DNA of 64,000 nucleotides from Sinohyriopsis cumingii (taxonomy: Eukaryota; Mollusca; Bivalvia; Unionida; Unionidae), in assembly GCA_028554795.2 (NCBI GenBank), contig CM068831.1, positions 30,991,659 through 31,055,658 on the forward strand, read 5' to 3'. A model generated the notes under the pieces. That model ran no database searches. It was given only the letters and a program-made list of their open reading frames with translations, and had not been told where the DNA came from. The position numbers and the translations under genes are program-made. Shown piece by piece: positions 20,831-33,299 of the stretch (position 1 is its first letter; every line of letters begins with the position of its first letter).

Positions 20831-22481
20831 TCCAGTTCCACCTGAAATTGTGCTCTAATTCGTTTCGTTTTCTATCAAAACCAGTTTCATACCTACCAAT
20901 CGAACCCAAAGCACTATTATCTAAATTTCTGTCCTCACTATTACTGAATCACAGTAGTTTTTATCTCTTGCTTAGTTATAAATGCCTTCGCTTCAGGAAC
21001 ACCAGAACGTCTGGAAAGCTCAAGTAACTCATATTTTTTATCGATTCTAACCCATCATGGGTTGGATTTGAAACAGAGCCTCGACATTCAAAATGTGAAC
21101 GTTATCTGATTTTGCTAATGATTTTTCAAATTTGTGGTATCAAAATAGTTACTCTGGAAACTGAAAATTCCGAAACAAAGCCAATTTACTTTCTAAGGCA
21201 ATTTTCAGCATTGCTGGTATGTTTTAAAGACATTTATGTCCCAGACGAGCCACCAGTTTCTGTAATAAATCTGTGTCTTAAAATAAATGACAGAAAAATC
21301 AAACCATTGTAAGCAAAATCATCAAGCAATTTATTTCTCTTAAATACAAATTAATAATTCAAACGACAAAACGAGTATTGATGAATGAATCTCAAATAAC
21401 CATATATGTTCTATTAAGCATCCTATTGTATAGAATGTTCCTTATCAATTCCAATAAGCTTGAATGACCTTCTGTAATACAATTATTTTGTCCAAAATGT
21501 GTTAGAATTATTTCACAATATAACCAACTGTGTTAATCCAAAGTCAATGAGCACTATACTATTTCCCAGGAATATTTTATATAACACACTGTAGATTCCG
21601 ATCACAGATGGATTCCAACAGAATCATCTCCATATTTATACAAATGTTCCATTCATCTAGATATGATTCATTCCCAGGGAAACTTCTACTAATTATAAAC
21701 AAGACTGAGCATAGAATGTTCCAAACTCAAATGTTTTATAAACTTCCTATTTGAAATTTGTATCATGGACAAATTTAGTTATGTAAACATTGTGTTTACA
21801 AATGATCAATATCTGAAAGTACATTCTACGATTATTGACCGACATTAAGCACACAACATACATGTACCTAAATGTGTGTGTCACCATGTTTCTGATAGCA
21901 ATTGCGATGGGCGTATCTGTGAATGAAATGTCAGAACGGCTTAAAGTTCAACGGGCGTTTATATACCGCCAAGAAGGCAAAACGGCATGCCAAAGCATAC
22001 AAACTTTCTAAGTCCTGTTTATGTAGGATTGTTCTCACTTACATATCTTGCATAGTTCATGGTGTCTACAATGGATTCTCTCTAAAACCTTTAGGCTCAC
22101 AGTTTCGCTATTATTTATCATTTTTTTCTGAGACATCCACAGATAAAACAAAACTATGACAATAAGGCCATATTACAGTACTCGGGTAATGCCAATGGTA
22201 TATTACAGTACCAGGCCAAACTATAGTAATAATATATATTACATCACCATAATATGCTACAGTACCAAGGTATATTACATTGTCAGGAAGTTGGAAACAA
22301 GATGGCCACTATCGCTTAACCGGCTTGAAGCAGCTGTTCCGTTTTTTAGTGACGTTTTCATGATATTTGTGCTTGTTGCCTGTTTTCATCTTCGTTATTG
22401 TGTTCATTATGTATTGGCTGTTAAATTCTTATGTGTTTCTTATTTGAGCGGCAACCATTAGCAGCATTTTAACCTGTCTCT

Positions 22482-24247
22482 ATGGATTTCGTACGTACAA
22501 TCGTGATGAAGAAAGCACCAAAGTCATGTGAGTTTGATCCAATTCCAACATCACTGCCGCTTGAGTGCTTAGATCCAGTATTGCCTTCACTAACTGATGT
22601 TATTAATACCTCTCTCTCATCTGGGGAATTCCCATCATTTTTTAAAACTGCCATTGTAAAGCCTGTGCTGAAGAAACCAACACTAGACCATAACGATTTA
22701 AAGAACTACCGCCCAGTTTCTAATCTCCCATTCATTTAAAAAATCTTAGAAAAGGTTGTTCTATCCCAGCTTGTATCTCATCTAAATTCAACTAGTCTTT
22801 TTAGCAATGTACAATCTGCATATCGCCCTTGCCACAGTACTGAAACTACTCTTCTAAAAGTAGTTAATGACATTCTCTCTGCTTTGGATAGCGGAAAGAT
22901 TACATACCTCACCCTCCTTGAAGTATCTGCAGCATTTGACACAATAGACCATGATATATTACATCACCATCTCCAGCATGTATTTGGCATTTATGATCCA
23001 GCCTTACTGTGGTTCTAGTCCTACTTGGTCAACAGGACACAAATTGTATCTGCAAATGGAATAAACTCCAGCCCAGTTGATCTATGTTGTGGTGTTCGAC
23101 AGGGGTCTGTTCTTGGACCTGTTCTGTTCATTCTGTACACTCAGTCGCTCTCAAGTGTCCTAGATCATCATCCAGTTCCTCACCAATTGTACGCTGATGA
23201 CACACAAATATACAAATCTAGCCACCCAACTGAAGTCGATGCTACCATCCAAGGTGTAGAGAGGTGCATTTCTGATGTGAAATCATGGATGACTTGTAAC
23301 AAGCTGCAGATGAATGATGATAAAACTGAGGCCATTCTGATCAGAGCACAAAGAGTTTCTCATTCACATCCTTTACATCAAACAATAAATATCAGCAACG
23401 CCAACATTAAATTCATATGATCAGTACGAAACCTAGGTGTTACTCTAGACAGTACTTTCACATTGCACCAACATATCATGAATATATGCAAGACTGCATA
23501 TCTTGAGCTGAGACGCATCAGCTCAATTCACAAATATCTTTCAGTTGATGCCATTAAAACACTTGTGTGTTCATTAGTACTTTCAAGACTGGACAATTGT
23601 AACTCAATTATGTCTAGTTCATCTCAATATCTACTCCAAAAACTTCAAAAAGTTCAAAACACAGCTGCTCAGATCATACTTAGATACCACGATCAGAGCA
23701 CACATTCCCGCTGCTCTATACCCTTCATTGGCTATCCATTCGATCCAGAATCAAACACAAAATTTGTTATCTGTGCTACATTTCACTGTCGGACTCTAGT
23801 TCAACATACCTATCTGACCTCACCGATGTGTACACACCAGCAAGACACTTACGCTCCTCTTCTGACAATCATATACTCATTATTTCCACTATGAAAACAA
23901 AGTCATATGGACAGCGTTCTTTTGTATACCAGGGCCCAGCAACGTGGAATGAATTGCCCACTGAACTTAGACACAAAGACACAGTGATCACATTCAAGAG
24001 GGCTCTCAAAACTCACTTATTTGGACTGCAAGAACACACTTAAAGACCTGATACTGTTTCATACCTTAAATATTCTCAGCATGTTTTTTTATGTTTTCTA
24101 ATTTCATGGGTTTTGTTTGTAATCATATCATTATATATGTTTTTTATTTTATAGGTGTTGTCTAATGTTGCGAAGCGCTTAGATCTTCTAAAGATTAGGC
24201 GCTATACAAAGTCGTTATTATTATTTATTATTATTACTACTATTATT
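22482..24247 (+). mobile_element. 5'-truncated CR1/L2-type LINE
   Basis: The reverse transcriptase begins inside the domain (KSCEFDPIPTSLPLE..., then KNYRPVSNLPF), continues through SAYRPCHSTET and GVRQGSVLGPVLF to the catalytic YADDTQIY (about 23188), then WMTCNKLQMNDDKTEA. The C-terminal part ends with FVYQGPATWNELPTELR and FKRALKTHLF. The 3' end, GCGCTTAGA...AGGCGCTATACAAAG followed by (ATT)n, is typical of the CR1/L2 group. In-frame stops (for example TAA at 22737, TAG at about 23017 and TGA at about 23418) and at least one frame change show that it is dead. It lacks the 5' UTR, ORF1 and endonuclease. Confidence 0.85.
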
Positions 24248-25779
24248 ATATACAAATGTGAGTGTGACCATTTTTATTTCAGTGAACATTTATAGCACGT
24301 TCAATTAAAACCACCTTTCACTTCCCTTAGCAGTTTTTCGCTGTTATATAACTATCAAAGAATGGAAAAGAAGATTTATTGGAAAGAAAATCATTATTCA
24401 AAACCAGAAGATCTTAAACAGGAGTTTCGTATTGCAAGTGGAAAATGAACACAGAGATATCCAGTAAATTGTACATGTGACACATCGAATTTGATGAAGG
24501 AAAAACCCCAAGAAGACACAATAACTTAAAAGGCCATAGTTACTGTCATATGTAATTAATAACTAGCAAATTTCTTCCAATCTATATTTTGTATTGTTAC
24601 AACATGACCAGAAATAGAATTAATGAACATGTTTAGCATTAGGTTGTATATCGTATTCTTTAATTGACTTTTCTCATTTAGTTTTTGGTTACATCTTTAT
24701 GCACTGAATGCAAATGAGATACAATTTAGACGTGTCAGGGTTCAAAAGACAATGAAAGACAGAAAGTTAAGTGTCAAAGACGTCTAGTGTATCACCAATA
24801 AAAGCAGTTTGTCTGTTATTGAAGGTCAGAAAGATCGACATAAGTATATTTTTTCTTATGTTTTGAAAATATTCCATTATGTTTGTCAAAACATATTCTC
24901 TCTTTTAATGTCTATTTGTCTTTGATGACACTAATTTCTCACCACCCACAAAACAGTTTTGATTTAAATTTACTGGTATTTTCCATTATGGGGTATATCC
25001 AATACACTACTTTCATCCCCTATAATATTTGATGCACATTTACATATGTATTCATATAATTTCCAATTTTTTTGTTCCCCCAAAGTTTTGCTACATATCG
25101 TTTAAACCAATGATTGTATGTATCGAACTTGTATGTTAATGGTCTACATTATGATCGATTTAATACACGTTCAAGAGCATGCAAGAAGGGTATACAAATT
25201 GTATTCTTTAACGTTAATACAGGTCTTTTAATCATGTCAATGCAAACTTGTGTAAGCTTTTCAGAGCAGAGTTGCAACGTTCAATATTTCCGTCATGTCA
25301 AATATCCGTTTTGTACTTTTTATTGTATGTCCATATTTGGGATGTAAGGTGCAAAATATACTTTAAATTACTTTATTAAGTTCAGTTCGGTTCATTGTGT
25401 TTGTAAACCTTGTCTTGAGGTATAAGTTTGAATACACAACTCGCTCTGTCACCAGGGTGACGTATTCTGAAGCCTGATTATTCAATCTAGCTGTAAGTTT
25501 TCAGAACAAAAGTTGTTGAGATTTTTTCAATCGCTGGTTCATTGTCATTGATATCTTCGTACAAATATAAAATAAATCTACAATATATTTGTCACACCGT
25601 TGCATTTTCTTCTAAGTAATTTTTACTACCTCAACAAAAATACAACATTTTCTGTGAGGAATTATCTTTAGTTTTGACAAGCGATTGTCATATGGAGAAT
25701 TTTGTTTTAAACAGAAACCGTTTGATATACTTTCCTCAGCGTATTATAAGATAAAGATGACCAGAAAAGACAATATGTT

Positions 25780-26115
25780 ATGTATGTATGTATGTATGTA
25801 TGTATGTATGTATGTATGTATGTATGTATGTATGTACGTATGTATGTATGTGTGTGTGTGTGTGTGTATGTATGTATGAATGTACGTATATATGTGTGTG
25901 TGTATGTATGCATGTATGCATGCATGCATGTATGTATGTGTGTCTGTCTGTATGTATGAATGTATGTATGTATGTATGTATGTATGTGTGTGTATGTATG
26001 TATGTGTGTGTATGTGCACATACGTACGTATGTATGTGTGTGTACGTATGTATGTGTATGTGTGTGTACATATGTATGTGTATGTGTGCATCTTTCTGTG
26101 TGGATGTATGTGTCC
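25780..26115. repeat. TATG/TGTA microsatellite with variants
   Basis: A long array of TATG units interspersed with TGTG, CATG and TACG variants. It produces open frames in all registers (Met-Tyr-Val-Cys and His-Thr-Tyr-Ile repeats) that are not genes. Confidence 0.95.
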
Positions 26116-27346
26116 ATGCATAAAATGGTTACAACATATATACATTTTATCTTGTGCGCCCCCGCCCTCTCATCTCTCCTTTTGTCTTCCTCTTTGTTCT
26201 CTGTCTATAATGTAACCAATATTAAAATCTGTATTGTGTTTAGAATTAGAATGTAATACTATATACTAATATTAAACATGATTCCCTATAAAGTAACGTG
26301 TACTTAAAAGGAATTGTGAGGTAGTCAGTGGGATGGTTCCCCGATCCACTTCTACCAATTACGGGGACCAATAAAATAAAAACATTAGCCCTCCCCCTCA
26401 AAAAATTAATTACCTGAAGCTTCATGAGTTCCTTCAATTGAATGGAGAAAAAAACTCCAATAATATTAGCAAATTTTACATGGTGGATGTACATTGGTTA
26501 AATTTTAACCCTGTGCCTTAAGAAGTTTCTGACCCTTTTATTTGTTTTGAAATCATTATCATATTTACTGCCATCAATAATCCACTTCACTGTGCCGTTC
26601 AGTTAAAAGGAACTCCCAAAGAAACTGACAAACCAATAGGGGTAGGTTTAAATAAGTTGGTAAACAAAAGAGTGGACGTAAGAAGAAAAGGAGAAGAAAC
26701 AAATGTACGAGAGGGAACAATTAGGAGAATAAATATGTGAATTTACACATTTTCATTTTTATAAAATGCAGAGATAGTGCTAGCACTCCAGGAAAAGCAC
26801 AGGAAAAGAAAAAGGCAGAAAGTGTGCTGTCTTTATCATAAGATGTCATTCTGACTTTTGTATAAATTGCAATTTTGAAAATAGAAATTAAAAGAGCATT
26901 TTAACTGGAACATCACCATGTGATGCATATCATAGCAACCAAGTTCACTCTATTATCCATCTCTTACAACAAGGGATTATTGACCCCATCCGCAACCAAC
27001 AAATTTCCAAACCATATGACTTTAATGCAAGGCCTAGTGGAATCCAAGAAAGATTTTATAATGGTTGACTTAGAAAACAACAAGAGACTAAATAAAGCAA
27101 AACAACCTAACAGATCCAGAATATTAATTATGTAATGCATGCTTTAAAGTCACTGTTAGTTGTTAAAAAGTTATAAACCTGTACATGCCATACTGTAGAA
27201 GTTTGCCAAAGTAATGTTCCCTAAAATGAATAAAGTATTAAAACATAAAGTATTAGTTGTAAGTTTTGTGAAACTTTTGTTACGTTATTTCTCTGGAAGT
27301 AATACTGGCTTTCACGACTAATGGTAAAATTTGACTACTGTTCCAG

Positions 27347-27553
27347 AAATGCGCGGCTGCTGGAAGAAAAAGAAATATTCTTAACGCCACTGTCCTCAAC
27401 GAGATCCAACAAACAAATGACTTTGGTGCAGTTCCGGAGGAGCAATCGGATCAAACAAATATGATAGTGTGTAGTGTGTGCTGTGATACGGAACTATGTA
27501 ATATCAAGGGATGTGGTGAAGAAGGTGAGGACTACCTCGTTCTATCGAAATAA
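27347..27553 (+). CDS. Ly6-like gene 1, exon 4 (last)
   Basis: The acceptor GTTCCAG precedes 27347. In phase 0 the exon reads KCAAAGRKRNILNATVLNEI and ends with the diagnostic three-finger signature CSVCCDTELCN, followed by a further cysteine (KGCGEEG). Read straight on, it ends EDYLVLSK-TAA at 27551-27553, giving a secreted protein of about 144 residues with one Ly6 domain and no GPI-type tail. Alternatively GTGAGG at 27525 could be a phase-1 donor. The TAA lies inside AATAAA, which favours a terminal exon. Confidence 0.75.
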   Translation, partial: KCAAAGRKRNILNATVLNEIQQTNDFGAVPEEQSDQTNMIVCSVCCDTELCNIKGCGEEGEDYLVLSK

Positions 27554-27554
27554 A
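27549..27554 (+). terminator. AATAAA overlapping the stop codon
   Basis: AATAAA covers the TAA stop of the last Ly6 exon. A short 3' UTR is implied if it is used. Confidence 0.45.
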
Positions 27555-28979
27555 GAATGTATACTTGATAGGTCAAAGTTTGAATTTCTCCTGATGGGCT
27601 AGTTGTTTCGTACGACTATAAGTACGTTGCATACGACAGACCAATCAAATTGGCATACAGTTAGATATGGTGTAGATTAAATATTAATGTAATGAAGATG
27701 AAATCTTTTTATATTCTGTAGAATTTCTTCCATCGTTTTAATTAGCTTAGAATACGTTTCCTTCTGTTTCTAGACTATTGAAAGATGACCACGTAGAAAT
27801 TAGTTTCATATTTGTGGCTATATTTACGCGTACAGAAATAGTATATTTCGTCAAAGCCGTCAAGTATAATCTGTTTTAAAATTGCAAGTGTTTCTGTTCC
27901 GAAACAAAGACCTTGGCAAGTGTTGTGGAAGCATTGTTAGAAGTCTAGCCTAATATTTATACGACGTATCTCAACCCGCAAACAAAATTTTAAACACAGT
28001 TGGTGTCTTAGACTCTTAGAGACAAATATAAACATAGAAACAACGGAAAGGTGAGTATCTAACCATTAATTTAACGCATAAATCTAAACAAAATGTGCTC
28101 GTTATTTTCATTGTCATTACGTATCGATCTGACAGTCTCGATATTTCTACACTAAAACACGTACTTATTTATGTGCATGTAATTTTCATCTGTGACCCGA
28201 TGTGTGTGCATCGTTAAAAAATCCATAGACAGTAATAAGACAATTATTTCACTTACTGAAATGATTGTTTCCAGACTGGACGGGATATAATTTATAATTC
28301 TAACTTTGCCAGAATCTAATGCATACACTGATAATATGTCGTTGTTGCTTTTGGGGCTTTAACTCCATTTCTCAGATAGGCTATATATGGTGGCCGGTCT
28401 GACTGGTGGAGGAAGAACCCGGGGAGAAACCCTGTAAGAACCAAAGACCCACGAGAAGCTACTGACAGCTTTGCCGTTTGCCCACATTGGCCCAGTTCGA
28501 GAGTCGAACCCACGGATTCAGACGTGACATGGTAGTGATCAGCAAAGGGGAGCGCTTTAGACTACTCGAACTCGGCCACTAGGGCCCCTGAGATATTTTT
28601 GCAGAGTAATGATACGAATCCACTTAGTAACAAGCTTAGCTTGTTCAGACCTGTTAGTCTAGTGATACGAGACAGAAGAATATGGTTTATTTTCCCGACC
28701 GCGAAAGTTTGACTTTGTTCCTCCTCCCATCACATTTGGGTTCTTTTTCGATTCTAAGTAACTGGTAGCCCGGTTTAGAATGGCTTTCGATAGCTTTGAA
28801 AAGTGAATCTGTACGACATTTGCGGATGAATGCCAAGGTAAAACATGGAACTGTAGCGGCCTAGGTTTATGAGATGACGTTCTAACTACCTTTACTGGTC
28901 TTGATGTTTTAGTCCAATGACAGGTGTGCCCTAGTGAAAGATAGACGAACTGAATTCTATTCATGACTGCGACAGTTAG
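27555..28979. other. Intergenic spacer between Ly6 genes
   Basis: This 1.4-kb spacer contains SINE copy B (28340-28588, minus). No WSxWS or other exon is seen that could extend gene 1. The promoter of gene 2 should lie here, but no clear element is visible. Confidence 0.5.
28340..28588 (-). mobile_element. tRNA-derived SINE, copy B
   Basis: Reverse complement of the family at 15171 and 52296: a (GTTGTT) tail complement at its low-coordinate end, then TGGTGGAGGAAGAACCCGGG, ACCCACGAGAAGCTACTG, B-box complement GAGTCGAACCC and head ending GGGCCCC. Target duplications are not clear. Confidence 0.85.
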
Positions 28980-29123
28980 ATGATGTGTCCTCTTCCGTTA
29001 CAGTACATATTCTTCTTGGCGTTTATAGGGTTGCCGCCAAACAGTGGACTACTATGTTATGCATGCGAACAAGACGTTGCTCCGGACAAATGTAACAAAA
29101 TTGAACTATGCAGCATAGACTCC
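28980..29123 (+). CDS. Ly6-TSP1 gene 2, exon 1
   Basis: Tandem ATGs at 28980 and 28983 open 48 codons ending at donor GTAAGT (29124). The first ~23 residues (MMCPLPLQYIFFLAFIGLPP...) form a signal peptide, followed directly by LLCYACEQDVAPDKCNKIEL-CSIDS, the first four cysteines of a Ly6/uPAR domain. In gene 1 the same two pieces are split by an intron. Gene 1 exon 4 could not splice in here, because its phase (1) does not fit this frame, so this is a separate gene start. Confidence 0.75.
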
Positions 29124-29649
29124 GTAAGTAGTCATCTCTTCGACCAAATAGGTATCTTCATATCTTATATACTTTTGTTACAAATTATAATATGCGTCAG
29201 GACGTTTCATTATGACAGTATGCAACATGAACAGCACGTGCGTAGGTCAAGGACGAACTGAAAGATATCCGTTAAGAGACATATAATAAAAAATAAACGA
29301 ATCTGAAAAACAAACAACCAAAAACGAAGGTTACAGTTTCACATTAGAACGTTTCTAGTCTATGGGATCAGGGATTTCTTTTCAAGTATATCGGTGTATA
29401 TTACTTATTTCGGTGTAAACCTTGATACAATAAATGTAGAAATGCACTTTCTTCTTCCATAACAAGCTTTGATTTTCTTTAGGAATTTACTAAATATGCA
29501 ATTGATACAACGATAATTATTTTTCTCGTGTTACATTCATATTTATAGTATGGAACATGAAAGTGAATAACTCCAAAAGAACATATAACAACGGTTTGAT
29601 GTATAAATTAACATTCTATTCCTGTTTTTTGCGTGTGTTTTTCTCATAG

Positions 29650-29718
29650 TCTTGTCATCTTTCAACGCTGTATGTCGGATTGGATGTTATTTATAGTAGC
29701 AGCTGTATACCTACAAAC
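29650..29718 (+). CDS. Ly6-TSP1 gene 2, exon 2
   Basis: The acceptor TCTCATAG and donor GTAAGT bound 23 phase-0 codons: SCHLSTLYVGLDVIYSSSC followed by IPTN. It has two cysteines and matches exon 3 of gene 1 in length, phase and pattern. The intron that follows is 28.1 kb, because two nested Polintons lie in it. Confidence 0.75.
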
Positions 29719-30052
29719 GTAAGTACATTCTCTATATTCTCCTACTTCCGTGAACTAATCACGTGATTTTCCTACAGCTGCCCTTTGAACTTATCATATT
29801 TTCCTATTGATTTTGTTTAAAAACTATTTGTTAATCATTTTATAAAATTTAACTTTTATGAAATGCTGCCTATCCTATATTAAAATCAATACTTAGATAC
29901 GACTCCATAAGTGTTGATTCACTTCAGTGACGATTATTCTCTACTTAGTGTGATGTGCTTATTTAGGCTTTGTTGAGACCATCGAAGACATCAATAAAAA
30001 TAATCTCTCACCACATTCGCACACCAATCAAGGCACATGGAAGTTAATATAA

Positions 30053-30266
<214 letters not shown>

Positions 30267-30289
<23 letters not shown>

Positions 30290-30700
30290 GTTTATGAGTT
30301 TCACGTTCCCTTATAATGCCTTTCAGCGCGCCTCCAATAGAAGTTCCTTTTTTGCTTTTGAGAAGAATGACCCAGGAGTATTTACTGAACACATCGATGA
30401 TCGTCATGTGACAGTGGAAATCTTTATTGTGTGCGCTGTAATCGCTCATGTCTACGAGACATGTGGACCATAAATCGTCTGCCGTGTCTGCGATGACTCT
30501 GCGTCGTGGACAATGCTTGCGTGCGTGTTTATGTAGCTCTTCTGTGAGTTCCTCTGACATGATTAACACCCAGCATATGTTTGGAGCCAATGATGCCACG
30601 CAGCAGAGCTCCATCTTCACGTTCTCTGAATGTTTTAGGCTTGAGTTCTTTTAAGTCCCTCAGCATGACTGGATCACATCCTGTTTCATCGTCTGGATGA
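30267..30700 (-). pseudogene. Outer Polinton integrase remnant
   Basis: The minus-strand translation contains DDLWSTCLVDMSDYS and FHCHMTIIDVFSKYSWVILL, the first half of the rve-type catalytic core found in Polinton integrases, with the upstream zinc-binding-like region (ELHKHARKHCPRR) nearby. It lies next to the left terminus. Fossil, broken. Confidence 0.75.
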
Positions 30701-30749
30701 TCATCGCGCTGACGGTCTCGACGGGGGATTGTTCATCGTGTTATCTCTG

Positions 30750-31090
30750 ATCTCTCGACGTTGTAGCGAGTTGTGAACAGCCCTTGTGTGCGCTGTGTGC
30801 AGGTAATGAACTACTTCATCAGGAGGAGGTAAACCAAGTGGGATGTGATCTTGTCATGCTGAGGAACTTAAAAGAACTCAAATATATTAGTCTTAAGCCT
30901 AAGAGGGTCTCGACGGGGCATAGTTCATCGTGTTATCTCTGATCTCTCGACTTTGTAATCCTTGTGTGCGCTGTGTGTAGATAATGCACTACTTCATCAG
31001 GAGGAGGTAAACCAAACAAACCGAAATATTCCACGTCGCTACACTGGGGATAGTTGACAAGAGCGACCCAATGAGTGTCAGGTCCATCCT
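30750..31090 (-). pseudogene. Outer Polinton adenain-like protease remnant
   Basis: The minus strand reads near THWVALVNYP and then VEYFGLFGLPPPDEVV, the family signature also seen at 2300 and 46088. Part of the stretch is present twice in tandem. Fossil, broken. Confidence 0.65.
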
Positions 31091-31099
31091 AATAATTTT

Positions 31100-31780
31100 C
31101 AAGATTAATAACCTATCTTTCGTCAGGCATGATGTGTTTGTGAAGTTGATATTTTGAATATACGCTTTGGAAATGTGGAATGCTAGATCCGAAGAGGTAC
31201 TTAATGTCGAATTTATTTAAAATCGTTATTTTTTTTTCTGCTGCCTATATCATGCGTAGTTCGCGGCAGCTAAAGTCTTTTTCCGGGGCCGAGCAGTGCG
31301 GAAATTAACGATCCAGTGATCCCTGCTAACGGAGGTCCGATCAATCCTCCTTATTTCGACAGCCGAACTGAGGAATAATTCAGAACTACACCTAATCTAA
31401 CAGCCTTATGTTTGGTGACAGAAGTCGCTTGACAATGCATCAGCATGATCTGATCGGGTCCCGTGAGTGCTGACTCTTTCGGCCTGACCGATTCAGGTCT
31501 TTTATGTGCAGCTGCCACAGCAATGCTTTTCTTCTGCTACGGTGACAGCGTGACTTCGTCTGGAATATACGACGACATGATGTTATATGAAATATTATTA
31601 TAATTGCAATTGCCTCCAGTAATGCCTCCCGTGGCTGCAGCCAGTCCTAATGATGCAAGGGGGGCTGAAGCAAATAATTTAGGGGCCATGGGCATGACAA
31701 AAGGAATGATCTCATCAACCATTTCCTGACCATCGCATGTCTGCAATGTCATGATTTTTGTGGGCATATTGGTTTATACA
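31100..31780 (-). pseudogene. Outer Polinton small core-like gene region
   Basis: A minus-strand frame at 31537-31767 is Ala/Gly-rich and hydrophobic (KLFASAPLASLGLAAATGG). It resembles the Gly/Ala-rich core-like protein beside the capsid gene of the inner element (46480-46938) and holds the same place in the gene order. Weak, context-based call. Confidence 0.45.
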
Positions 31781-31789
31781 AGGATGTTC

Positions 31790-33290
31790 ATTTTTCAATT
31801 AAGCACGTCCATCGTCTTAGATCTGTCTGAGATCAGCATCGCGTGGAGCAGTGGTGGTCGCCGCGTGGAAACATAGTCAATCGGATCTCCATGTCAGCGG
31901 ATGGAATCTTTGAGACGTTCGGAATGTTTGGAGACATCGAAGTCGAAGATGGGATACAAGTTAGCGACATTATCCAGCAAAATCTGCGTACCCTTCTCCA
32001 CATCTTTGTACTTCTGCATGTTTTCCAGCAGCATCATATTTGCGTTCGACTAATTTCGGGAGCCTACGGCGAGGTGGCATTCGAGTTCTCGCTCTGGATA
32101 CAGTCAAGAGTGACGAGGACGTGAATGCGAGATGGACCGAGATGGTTAAACATATGCTTGTTTCCGGTTTGTTCTGTACGCTGATTTGCCAGCTGAATTA
32201 CTACGGAGATGTGTCTGGGAAGTTCTCTACCTAGATTGGTGGCGACTCTCCACCACACGGTGGACTGAGCTTCTGTAAACTGATGAATGTACATGCGGTG
32301 TCGCTCAAAGTACAGTTTCTTGGTGAATATAGCTAACGTCGGTTCCAGCTCGAGCATGTGCGAAGTAGAGGCAGTGATAGTGATATTGGGCAGTCACAGC
32401 ACCAACCACATCATGTTTAATTGTCCATCGTCAGCTGCAGCTGCTCTGTAAGGTATTGAACGGGTAAGTCTCTCTTCAGCATCAGCGTATGATTGACGCC
32501 TCCGAAGACGGTAGGTATATCTCGACACAAACCAAAGATGCTGCGGAGAAGAAGCATCAACCAGATTTCGTGACTGGTATCGGTGACAGCACGTCGTGCT
32601 GAAAATCCCACATTGAAGTCAGCATTACGTTCAAAAGCAAAATTGGCTCTGACATCGCCTCCGTTGACCACAGTGGCATCCGCCACGCCTTCCACTGGAA
32701 GCAGGTCTGCTGTTGTAGGAAATTTAGTGCTGACTGCAGCTCCAATCGATGTATCTCTGGAATGTCTCCGGAATGTTCTCCTAAGTTATTTCTCGCAGCA
32801 ATCGCACCGGTTGTTGCTGAGTCGATTTGAACGTGTCATGCAGCTGATAGTACTGATCACACCTCACAAGATCGCTTATAGTCTTTGCTGTACATGATCA
32901 AGTTTAGGATTGTGCTTGATTGAAGGAAATAGCAATTGATTTGATCCACAATCTGGTCATTCAGTTGGTACTTAGCCGACTTGAATACATACCTTCCGTG
33001 GTTTTGGAGTGTGCCTTGCACATTTGCGGCATAGTTATTAAACAACGTAGTTGCATTTGCCGCGAAATTCCGATAAGGTTTTATGGGAAGCAGGTAAACA
33101 TCTTTGTCACGTGTCTCTATTTTTCGATGCGTACTCGCGTTAAGGTTAGTTATGTTGGTGTCCTGGTACTCAACGTACTCTTACTCGGTCTGCGAGTCAT
33201 CCACTGGAGGGTCATCGTTCAGACGAAGGTAGTCGGGAGTAAACATCGAATAGTTGATGCTATGCTATAATAGTGTAATAAAATTTACCT
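31790..33290 (-). pseudogene. Outer Polinton major capsid protein remnant
   Basis: Minus-strand segments align by eye with the inner capsid protein: FNVGFSARRA...LLRSIFGLCRDIP followed by VFGGVNHTLML corresponds to LGFTTRKSML...IIFGFCRHF and IYGAKHTVTF. Position and length fit a double-jelly-roll major capsid gene. Decayed, many breaks. Confidence 0.75.
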
Positions 33291-33299
33291 TAATATTTT

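Larger units (their letters stand above)
19426..27346 (+). other. Intron 3 of Ly6-like gene 1
   Basis: The 7.9-kb intron holds a decayed gag fragment (20150-20830), a LINE (22482-24247) and a TATG-type microsatellite (25780-26115). At 22160-22275 short TATTACAGTACC-like words recur several times. The remainder, including 24250-25780 and 26120-27346, shows no gene. Confidence 0.6.

Noticed and set aside
25688-26256. Many long open frames on both strands
   Set aside because: They come from the TATG/TGTA microsatellite, which lacks stops in most registers; the proteins are simple Met-Tyr-Val-Cys or His-Thr-Tyr-Ile repeats.
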